From Bog-532 sp963824545 (GTDB lineage Bacteria > Actinomycetota > Actinomycetes > Streptosporangiales > Streptosporangiaceae): a stretch of 64,000 nt of DNA. A program made the translations under genes and the position numbers. The notes beneath the pieces are model-generated. The model was not told where the DNA came from, searched no databases, and saw nothing but the letters and a program-made list of their open reading frames with translations. Positions within the stretch are counted from its first letter, which is position 1; each line of letters starts with the position of its first letter. The DNA is taken from positions 310,001-374,000 of the forward strand of contig CAWGPP010000002.1 of assembly GCA_963824545.1 (NCBI GenBank), written 5' to 3'. This document shows positions 6,996 through 13,987 of the stretch, one piece after another.

Positions 6996-9320
6996 GTGAC
7001 GTCTCCTCCGCGAGACTCACCGGAGCCGGTACGCGTCCGCCGTCCGGCGGACCTGCTGCTCGCGGTCCTCTCGCTGGCGGTCGTGGTCGTCGTGATCGGC
7101 TCGATCCGGGCCCTTCCGCTCGGCAGCACCGAACTGTCGAACGACGTCTCGCACTGGCTGCAGCACGTCCCGCGCTGGCTGTCGTCACTGGCCGCGGTGG
7201 CCGCCGGCGTCAGCTGTTTCCTGTTCGCGATCCTGGTCCTGGTCGTCCTGGTGCGTAACCAGTGGCGGGACGCGCTCAACGCCGGCGTCGCCTCGCTGAC
7301 CGCCGCGGCGGCCGCGACCGTGGCGTGGACCGTCTGGCGGGCCGAGGGCGGCGCCGTCGCGAACGCGGTGATCCACGACAAGAACCCCGCCATGTTCGTG
7401 GTCGACACCGCGTTCGTCGCGTTCCTGGTCGGCAGCGACCTGAGGCGGCGATCCCGCTGGGCGCGATGGTGCACGCGCTCGGCGGCCGCACTCATGCTCA
7501 CCGGGCTCACCATCGACACGCTCACGCCGTACGCGGTCGTCCTGGTGCTGTTCGGCGGGCTGATGATCGGGTGGCTGGTCCGCTGGCTGCTGCGCGCGGC
7601 GTCGGTCCGGCCGGGCTCCGCCGAGCTGATGGCCTGGCTGCGCCGTCACGGCGTCGGCGTCGGTGACCTCGCGCCGGCCGACCCGCGCAACCAGGGCCGG
7701 CTGGAGGGCACGCTGACCGACGGCACGCCGATCGACGTGCACCTCGCCGACCGCGACACCCGCGGATCGGGTATCGCGCGGCAACTGTGGTCCCTCATCC
7801 GGCTGCGGCCGGTTGTCGCCGGGCACGTCCCGCTCACCTCGCGCGCCCAGCTCCAGCAGCTGGCGCTGTCGATCTCGCTGGCGCAGAAGGCCCAGGTGCC
7901 CAGCCCGTCCGTGCTGCTCCTCGAGGAGATGCCGAACGAGACGCTGGTGCTCGTGGTGGCCAGGCCGAGCGGTCACCCGCTGGACGGCACGGTCAGCAGC
8001 GAGAGCGCGACGGCGCTGTTCGCGTCGCTGCGTGCCCTGCACGATACCGGCATCGCGCATCGCGACCTGCGGCCCGGGAACCTGCTGCTGAACGGCTCGT
8101 CGGCCGGCTTCACCTCGCTGGATGCGGCCGTGCCGGGGGCCAGCGTGCTGGTCCGCCGGCTGGACCTGGCGCAGCTGCTGGCCACCCTCGGCCGGGCCGC
8201 CGGGCCGGCCAGCGCGGTCGAGGCGCTGCGCTCCGGGTACGGCCCGGTGGACGAGGCCGCCGTCGCCGCCGTCATGCAGCCGCTCGCCCTGGCCCCGTGG
8301 GGCTGGTCGGCGATGCGCAGCGCCGAGGGATGCCTGACTCAGGTGCGCCACCAGCTGCTCGGCCCGGACACGGCGGTGCCGGAAGTCCGGCTCGAACGGT
8401 TCCGGCCGCGGACCGTGTTCAGCGCGGTCGCCCTCACGATCGCCGCGTACCTGCTCATCGGGCAGATCTCGAAGGTGAACCTGCTCGGCACGCTGAAGGA
8501 GACCAACCTCGGCTGGTTCGCGGTCGCCGTCGTGGCCTCCGCCATCACCTACTTCGCGGCCGCCGCGAACCTGGCCGCGTTCGTGCCGAAACGGCTGTCC
8601 CCGGTCCGCGGGTTCCTCGTCCAGCTCTCGACGGCGTTCGTGGGCGTCGCGCTGCCGCCGTCCGTCGGGCACGTCGCCGTCAACTCCCGCTACCTGCACC
8701 GGCAGAACGTGGACGAAAGCTCGATCGCCGCGGCCGTCACCCTGTCGCAGCTGGTGAACGTCGTCATGACCGTCCTCCTGCTGGTGGCCCTTGGCCTGCT
8801 CACCGGGTCCGGCCTCAGCCGGTTCCACCTCGTGCCCGGGACGGACGTGCTCATCGCCCTGGCCGTGATTGCCGCCGCGGCCGCGATCCTGCTGCTGATT
8901 CCGCACACCCGCGCCTCGCTGAGCCGGATGGTGTGGCCGCACCTGCGCGGCGTCTGGCCCCGGGTCCTGGACGCCCTGTCCCACCCGGTCCGGCTGGCCA
9001 TCAGCGCGGCCGCGAACCTGGTGCTGACCGCCGCCTACCTGCTGGCCTTCTTCGCCTCGCTGTACGCCATCGGCGCGCACCCGCCGATCCTGGCTGCCGC
9101 CGTGGTCTACCTGGCCGGTAGCGCCGTCGGCTCGGCCGCGCCGACCCCCGGCGGCCTCGGGGGAGTGGAAGCCGTCCTGGCGGCCGGCCTCACCGGCATC
9201 GGCATTCCCGCGCACGAGGCCATCCCCGCGGTCCTGGTGTTCCGGGTGGCCACCTTCTGGCTGCCCATCCCGGCCGGCTGGCTCGCCTACCTCGGCCTGC
9301 AGCGCAGCGGCACGCTGTAA
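6996..9320 (+). CDS. kinase-like domain fused to lysylphosphatidylglycerol-synthase-type membrane domain (UPF0104/YbhN)
   Basis: The 774-residue protein starts at a GTG. Residues about 20-195 carry four or more membrane helices. A central cytoplasmic region (about 200-455) has a protein-kinase-like catalytic loop, HRDLRPGNLLL, near residue 355, but no clear DFG motif. This suggests an atypical kinase or an antibiotic-phosphotransferase-like fold, or an inactive one. Residues about 470-770 are the hydrophobic LPG_synthase_TM module (SVGHVAVNSRYL, GGLGGVEAVLAAGL). Such modules flip or condition lipids, or act with glycosyltransferases. The MprF aminoacyl-transferase domain is absent, so lipid lysinylation is not expected. 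The gene is alone on its strand and convergent with a CBM48 gene. Confidence 0.8.
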   Translation: MTSPPRDSPEPVRVRRPADLLLAVLSLAVVVVVIGSIRALPLGSTELSNDVSHWLQHVPRWLSSLAAVAAGVSCFLFAILVLVVLVRNQWRDALNAGVASLTAAAAATVAWTVWRAEGGAVANAVIHDKNPAMFVVDTAFVAFLVGSDLRRRSRWARWCTRSAAALMLTGLTIDTLTPYAVVLVLFGGLMIGWLVRWLLRAASVRPGSAELMAWLRRHGVGVGDLAPADPRNQGRLEGTLTDGTPIDVHLADRDTRGSGIARQLWSLIRLRPVVAGHVPLTSRAQLQQLALSISLAQKAQVPSPSVLLLEEMPNETLVLVVARPSGHPLDGTVSSESATALFASLRALHDTGIAHRDLRPGNLLLNGSSAGFTSLDAAVPGASVLVRRLDLAQLLATLGRAAGPASAVEALRSGYGPVDEAAVAAVMQPLALAPWGWSAMRSAEGCLTQVRHQLLGPDTAVPEVRLERFRPRTVFSAVALTIAAYLLIGQISKVNLLGTLKETNLGWFAVAVVASAITYFAAAANLAAFVPKRLSPVRGFLVQLSTAFVGVALPPSVGHVAVNSRYLHRQNVDESSIAAAVTLSQLVNVVMTVLLLVALGLLTGSGLSRFHLVPGTDVLIALAVIAAAAAILLLIPHTRASLSRMVWPHLRGVWPRVLDALSHPVRLAISAAANLVLTAAYLLAFFASLYAIGAHPPILAAAVVYLAGSAVGSAAPTPGGLGGVEAVLAAGLTGIGIPAHEAIPAVLVFRVATFWLPIPAGWLAYLGLQRSGTL

Positions 9321-9333
9321 GCCCGTTGCGGGC
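9321..9333. terminator. short hairpin between convergent genes
   Basis: GCCCG-TTG-CGGGC directly follows the stop of the preceding plus-strand gene and lies 21 bp from the end of the convergent one. It is a compact stem without a T tract, a form common for actinobacterial terminators. Function is inferred. Confidence 0.35.
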
Positions 9334-9354
9334 CTGACCAGGGCCGGACCCGGG

Positions 9355-9879
9355 TCAGACCAGCTCGGGGACGCGCTCGGGCGACGCGATGGTGACGACG
9401 GAGTCGGTGCTGCCGAACGGGTTGGGCTCGTAGCGCTCCGCGTGCCAGGAGTTTTCCCAGCGTTCGCCGTCGAGCAGGTACCGGTAGCGGTAGCTGCCCG
9501 GCTCCAGCGGGACGGTGACCTGCCAGGCGCCGTCGTGGCCGCGCTGGAGCGCGATGTTGTCCGCCGACCAGTCGTTGAAGTCCCCGCACAGCGCCACGTT
9601 TCCGGCGCCCACCTCACCGGGGAGGCTGAACGTGACGTCAACGGTGCGCGCCATCACCGGCTCGGCGCGCCCCGTCGTGGCCGCCTGGCCCGCTGCGGTG
9701 CCCGGCTCGGCCCGTGCCTCATCCGCCGCCGTGGCCGCGTCCTCGGCCGGGGCCACATGCTCGGCCAGGGCCGCGTCCCTGGTCCGCCGCAGCACGCGGT
9801 CGTACAGGAAGGCGAACGGCCGCCGGACGGCGGCATAAGGCAGCTTGGCAATCCTGCGCGAGATGATGACGGCATCCAT
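9355..9879 (-). CDS. isoamylase-N/CBM48 (AMPK glycogen-binding-like) domain protein
   Basis: The protein is 174 residues. Residues about 1-80 are a basic then Ala/Glu-rich stretch (FLYDRVLRRT, followed by low-complexity sequence). Residues 82-165 form an early-set/CBM48 domain with VALCGDFNDWS, the classic NWS-type turn, and YRYRYLLDGERWEN. Stand-alone CBM48 proteins bind glycogen or other alpha-glucans or regulate partner enzymes; no catalytic domain is present. The divergent upstream region (9880-10138) includes three to four GGGCT pentamer repeats at about 9905-9924. Confidence 0.85.
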   Translation of the reverse strand: MDAVIISRRIAKLPYAAVRRPFAFLYDRVLRRTRDAALAEHVAPAEDAATAADEARAEPGTAAGQAATTGRAEPVMARTVDVTFSLPGEVGAGNVALCGDFNDWSADNIALQRGHDGAWQVTVPLEPGSYRYRYLLDGERWENSWHAERYEPNPFGSTDSVVTIASPERVPELV

Positions 9880-10141
9880 CGAGCTCTGCTTCCTGTGGTG
9901 GTCGTGGGCTGGGCTGGGCTGGGCGGTACGTCCTGGCTGGCTGGCGCGGTATCCCGTGCTGCCGCGACGGGCACGGAGGTCACTTTGCCCGGTCCGGGGC
10001 GGTCACACAACGACCGACAGGCCGGATTTTTCCGTCATGTCCGCAACGGTCCCCCGCGGCCCGTATCAGAAGTGTCCCTGACGGCTCTGTCAAGTGAAGC
10101 ACGGCTTAACAGACAGTGACCTGGGGGTGAGTTAAACCGTG

Positions 10142-11149
10142 ATGAAAGGAAGCTATACGGGGTACGTGACGGGCAGTGACCCGCTCCACGGATTTCTCAG
10201 TACGATCATCCGCGACCGCATGGGGATACACGAACCGCATCCCGCGTTCCGCGCCTACCGCCTGACCGGCAGCAACGTGGTGTACGCGTACGAGGAGAAG
10301 TTCAGCGGCTCCAAGATCATCTGCAAGTTCTACGGCCCGAGATTCGGGTCGGACCGCGACCGCGCGGCCTTGATGGCGCACCAGGAGTACCGGGGCCTCG
10401 AAACGCTGCGTGGCTATGACCTGATCGGGTCGCCGCACCACGTGATCCGCCCGCTGGGCGTCAACCGCGACATCAATGGTGTGCTGGCGGTCGAGTATTA
10501 CCGCGGCGAGCAGTTCAGCGACGCGATCGCTCGCGCGACCCAGCGGGGGGACGACGCGCACCTGGACCGGCGGCTGACGGCGCTCGCCTCCTTCCTCGCC
10601 ACCCAGCACAACCGGACCGCCAACGGGGCCACGGTCGATTTCGAGCCAGAATGCCAGTACTTCGGCACGCTTGTCGGCCAGCTCGCGAAGGCCCACCGGA
10701 TCGGGCAGTGGGACATCGACGAGCTCTGCTGGCTGCGCGACTGCTGGCATGACAGGCCCCGGATGTGGCAGGACCGGCAGGTCTGGCTGCACGGGGACGC
10801 TACCCCCGCCAACTTCCTGTTCGGCCCGGGTATGGACGTCGCCGCCATCGATCTCGAGCGGATGAAGCGCGGCGACCGGATGTTCGACGTCGGGCGGGTG
10901 ACCGGGGAACTCCTGCACGCGTTCATGAACGCCGGTGACCGGCATCGCGCGAAGCCGTTCATCGCGCACTTCCTCCGCGCCTACAGTAGCCACTTCCCCG
11001 ACGCTCAGCGGACGCAGGAGTCGCTGCGCGCCCGCGCGCCGTACTACGAGGCCCTCAACCTGCTGCGGATCGCGCGGAACGGCTACATCAGCCCGGAGTA
11101 CGGCGGGCGGCTGATCGGGCAGGCGAAGAGGCTGCTCCGGGCCGCATGA
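10142..11149 (+). CDS. aminoglycoside-phosphotransferase-fold (APH) kinase, small-molecule type
   Basis: The ATG at 10142 follows a GGGGGTGA-like ribosome site; a GTG three bases earlier is possible. The 335-residue protein has the APH/choline-kinase catalytic loop HGDATPANFLF near residue 216 and the metal-binding IDLERMKRG near 236. The C-terminal helical part follows (LLHAFMNAGDRHRAKPF). The substrate is not predictable; sugars, amino-alcohols or aminoglycosides are all used by this fold. It is followed after 69 bp by a HAD hydrolase gene on the same strand, a common pairing of a kinase with a phosphatase. Confidence 0.8.
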   Translation: MKGSYTGYVTGSDPLHGFLSTIIRDRMGIHEPHPAFRAYRLTGSNVVYAYEEKFSGSKIICKFYGPRFGSDRDRAALMAHQEYRGLETLRGYDLIGSPHHVIRPLGVNRDINGVLAVEYYRGEQFSDAIARATQRGDDAHLDRRLTALASFLATQHNRTANGATVDFEPECQYFGTLVGQLAKAHRIGQWDIDELCWLRDCWHDRPRMWQDRQVWLHGDATPANFLFGPGMDVAAIDLERMKRGDRMFDVGRVTGELLHAFMNAGDRHRAKPFIAHFLRAYSSHFPDAQRTQESLRARAPYYEALNLLRIARNGYISPEYGGRLIGQAKRLLRAA

Positions 11150-11218
11150 ACCGGCTGACCCCCGCGGATGGCGGCAGGCACGATTGCCGCCGCCGCGGCT
11201 GGGCATGAACAGCGGTGC

Positions 11219-11953
11219 ATGGACATTCGAGCGATCGCCTTCGACGTGAACGGCACGCTGGTCAGGATCCTGACCGACGAGGGCATGGACGAGATCTTCC
11301 GGGCCGCCGCGCACTTCCTCACCTACCAGGGCATCGATCTGTGCCGGGATCAGGTGCGGGAACTGTACGTCCAGGTTATGAAGGAACAGCAGCACGCGAG
11401 CCCGGAGGAGCATCCCGAATTCGACGCGGCGGCGATCTGGCGCAGCATCGTCGAAGGGCACGCGACGGAATTCACCCGCGCCCTGCCGGCCGCGAAACGT
11501 GAGCAGATGCCGTTGTTCCTGGCCGAGATGTCGCGCGGCATCTCGCGGCACCGGCTGGGTCTCTACCCGTACACCCGCGAGGTATTGGGCGTGCTGCGCG
11601 AGCACTATCCGCTCGCCATCGTCACCGACGCGCAGAGCGCCCACGCGCGCGGCGAACTGCACCGGACCGGCCTGCTCGGCTACTTCGACCCGATCGTGGT
11701 GTCGGGGGATTACGGGTACCGCAAGCCTGATCGGCGGCTCTTCCAGTTCGCCCTTGACGGGATGCACGTGGCCGCCGGAAACGCGCTCTACGTCGGCAAC
11801 GACATGCACCGGGACATCTTCGGGGCGCGCGAGGCCGGCCTGACCACGGTGATGTTCGATTCCGATCAGGGGACGAAGGACTACCGGGGCTGTGTACCCG
11901 ACTACACGATCACCGACCTGCGTGAGCTGCTGACAATTCTCGGCCTGTCCTGA
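11219..11953 (+). CDS. HAD-family hydrolase (haloacid dehalogenase-like phosphatase)
   Basis: I use the ATG at 11219 (244 residues); an in-frame ATG at 11168 would add 17 low-complexity residues. HAD motif I is FDVNGTLV, where the second acidic residue of DxD is replaced by Asn, as occurs in some family members. Motif II is IVTDAQSA, motif III is the Lys in YRKPDRRLF, and motif IV is LYVGNDMHRDIFGA. The helical cap lies between motifs I and II. It is cytosolic, probably a phosphatase for a small phosphorylated metabolite, possibly the product of the adjacent APH-type kinase. Confidence 0.82.
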   Translation: MDIRAIAFDVNGTLVRILTDEGMDEIFRAAAHFLTYQGIDLCRDQVRELYVQVMKEQQHASPEEHPEFDAAAIWRSIVEGHATEFTRALPAAKREQMPLFLAEMSRGISRHRLGLYPYTREVLGVLREHYPLAIVTDAQSAHARGELHRTGLLGYFDPIVVSGDYGYRKPDRRLFQFALDGMHVAAGNALYVGNDMHRDIFGAREAGLTTVMFDSDQGTKDYRGCVPDYTITDLRELLTILGLS

Positions 11954-12246
11954 CGCTCATCTGCTGATAATTCCTCTGCCGTGCTTCACTCTCGCCCGGC
12001 TAACAATCCAGCGCGCCAGGTAATGGCCCTATAGTTCTCGGCCGTATCCTCTTGCGGTCCTTGTTACGCATCAGTAACGTACGCACTGCCAGTAATTCCG
12101 ATGCCAGCGGGCCGCAGGAAACGCGGGATCGCCAATGCCCTCGGTGTGTCCTTTGCGGCCTTAACCTGCGCGGAATCCCATGATGGGATCGCCAGTCATC
12201 AGGATTGGCGATAATCGCGTCCTTGACGTCCCCCGAATGGAAAGTG

Positions 12247-12336
12247 ATGACCATGAAGAAACGGCTGGCCGGCATTGCGTGCACGGCCGCGGCGGCGGCC
12301 ACCGCCGCCGGGCTGGGTGCGGGACGGGGTCTCATC
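12247..12336 (+). pseudogene. signal-peptide fragment of a lost secreted protein
   Basis: ATG 12247 and a second ATG at 12253 open a frame that reads MKKRLAGIACTAAAAATAAG. This has a basic n-region and an Ala-rich hydrophobic core, typical of an actinobacterial signal peptide. The frame then runs straight into the 3' end of the antisense tetR gene and loses any protein-like character. The mature part is therefore missing, and a deletion or rearrangement presumably joined the two. The 290 bp upstream (11954-12246) show no other gene. Confidence 0.45.
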
Positions 12337-12898
12337 AGGACAGAAGCGCGGCGACCGCCTCGACGACGACCTTCCGCCGGTCCGCCGGCGAGGCGTCCTC
12401 GACCAGGGCGTCGAACTCGGGCACGTTCGCGCTCCAGAAGCCGGACAGGTGGATGACCAGCCCGAGCAGCACGCTCGCCGGGAACCGGGCCGGCAGGATT
12501 CCGCTCGCCTGCGCCTCGGCCACCGCCCTCACCTTGGCGGTGTTGCTGGCCAGCACGACCGGCAGCAGGTCGCGCGTGCCCGCCCGCTCGAGCCGGTACC
12601 AGGTCGCGATCGGCTGCACCCACGGGCGCTGCTCGTAGGAGTCGAACAGCCGGCCCGCGTATTCCGGCAGGTTGGTCGGATCGATCGGCACGGCGTCGAC
12701 CGTCTCCCGGCACATGTCGTCGAAGACGGCGTCGAACAGGCCGTCCTTGCTGCCGAAGTAGTGGTAGATCTGCGCCTTGTTGCTGCGCGCGGCGGCCGCG
12801 ATCCGGTCTACCCGGCTACCGGCGATGCCGTAGGCGGCGAATTCCTGCCGTGCCGCCCCCAGCAGCCGCCGCCGCGTCGCGTCGGCGTCCCTGCTCAT
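12335..12898 (-). CDS. TetR-family transcriptional repressor
   Basis: The 187-residue protein starts at ATG 12898. Residues 5-55 are a TetR N-terminal HTH (FAAYGIAGSRVDRIAA, then SNKAQIYHYFGSKDGLF). The remaining helices form a ligand-binding domain with a C-terminal region like those in actinobacterial TetR proteins that control neighbouring dehydrogenases. It is divergent from the SDR gene at 13,026 across 127 bp holding three GGTTAGYTA-type repeats, its probable operators. Autoregulation and repression of the SDR gene are inferred from that layout. Confidence 0.92.
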   Translation of the reverse strand: MSRDADATRRRLLGAARQEFAAYGIAGSRVDRIAAAARSNKAQIYHYFGSKDGLFDAVFDDMCRETVDAVPIDPTNLPEYAGRLFDSYEQRPWVQPIATWYRLERAGTRDLLPVVLASNTAKVRAVAEAQASGILPARFPASVLLGLVIHLSGFWSANVPEFDALVEDASPADRRKVVVEAVAALLS

Positions 12899-12925
12899 GC
12901 TGCGCCCTGCATGCCGGACACTCTA

Positions 12926-12998
12926 TAACTAACCGTTCATTTGACAGGCGGAGGCGGAGGCGGTTAGCTAATCCCGTTACTAATCAACTGGTTAGTTA
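12926..12998. promoter_or_regulatory. probable TetR operator region: inverted GGTTAGTTA repeats
   Basis: TAACTAACC at 12926-12934 is the exact reverse complement of GGTTAGTTA at 12990-12998. A related GGTTAGCTA lies at 12962-12970. These AT-richer boxes stand out in the GC-rich intergenic space between the divergent tetR and SDR genes. They are spaced about 28 to 36 bp apart, fitting binding of TetR dimers at more than one site. Confidence 0.6.
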
Positions 12999-13025
12999 GA
13001 AGTCTTCCCCCGGAAGGGAAACCTC

Positions 13026-13913
13026 ATGTCTGCTGCGCCTCCCTCCGCCCCTTCCTCGGTCTTCCTGGTCAGCGGCGCCTCGCGCGGGCTGGGTAGAGAG
13101 ATCACGGCGGCCGCGCTCCGCGCCGGTCACCGGGTCGTCGCCGGCGCCCGCCACGAGTCCGCGCTCAGCGATCTCGCCGCCACCTGCGGCGGGCGGCTCG
13201 CTGTGGCGCCGCTCGACGTGACCGACACCCAGGCCGCGCGGGCCGCGGTCGGCACCGCGGTGTCCCGGTTCGGCAGGCTGGACGTCCTGGTCAACAACGC
13301 CGGATACGCCAACATCGGCGCGATCGAGGACGTCGGCTTCGACGACTTCCGCGCGCAGGTCGACACCAACCTGTTCGGCGTGGTGCGGCTGACCCAGGCC
13401 GCGCTCCCGGTCATGCGCGAGCAGCGGGCCGGGCACATCATCCAGATCTCCTCGGTCGGGGGCCGGATGGCCACGCCGGGGCTGGCCGCCTACCAGTCCG
13501 CCAAGTGGGCCGTGGGCGGCTTCTCGTCCGTGCTCGCCGCCGAGGTGGCGCCGCTGGGCATCGCCGTGACGGTGCTGGAGCCCGGCGGGATGCGCACCGA
13601 CTGGGCCGGGTCATCGATGCGCATCGACCCGATCCGGCCCGAGTACGCGGAGACCGTCGGCCGGATGGCCGCCCTGCACAACGGGAACGCGACCTCGGCC
13701 AGCGATCCGGCCAAGGTGGCCCGCCTCGTACTGGAGGTCGCCACGATGGCGGAACCGCCGCTGCGCCTGCTCGTCGGCGCCGACGCGTACGCCTACGCCA
13801 CCCAGGCCGGCCGGGCGCTGCTGGCCGAGGACGAGCGCTGGCGCGGCCTAAGTGAGTCGACGACGGCCGATGACGCGACGCCCGAGCACCTGGACCCGCT
13901 CGGGCGGCGCTGA
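13026..13913 (+). CDS. short-chain dehydrogenase/reductase (classical SDR)
   Basis: The 295-residue protein has the cofactor-binding glycine motif SGASRGLG (about 17-24), NNAGYANIG near 97 and a catalytic Ser in ISSVGG. The catalytic pair is YQSAK (about 158-162), and PGGMRTDW follows. The residue after the second strand (AGARHESAL, with a basic Arg) suggests NADP(H) preference. The substrate is unknown; the closest general type is the oxidoreductases controlled by divergent TetR repressors. It is convergent with the TIR-NB-ARC gene, with only 74 bp between the stops. Confidence 0.9.
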   Translation: MSAAPPSAPSSVFLVSGASRGLGREITAAALRAGHRVVAGARHESALSDLAATCGGRLAVAPLDVTDTQAARAAVGTAVSRFGRLDVLVNNAGYANIGAIEDVGFDDFRAQVDTNLFGVVRLTQAALPVMREQRAGHIIQISSVGGRMATPGLAAYQSAKWAVGGFSSVLAAEVAPLGIAVTVLEPGGMRTDWAGSSMRIDPIRPEYAETVGRMAALHNGNATSASDPAKVARLVLEVATMAEPPLRLLVGADAYAYATQAGRALLAEDERWRGLSESTTADDATPEHLDPLGRR

Positions 13914-13987
13914 CCCAGCCGGGAGCGCCCGCGAGCTGAGCAGGTCACCCGATGATCAAGAACCGGGGAGCGGGCCGCGGGAGACGG

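Noticed and set aside
7185..9641. 818-codon minus-strand open frame
   Set aside because: Shadow of the kinase-like/flippase-type gene and of the CBM48 gene in another frame; Gln/Arg/Gly-rich without motifs.
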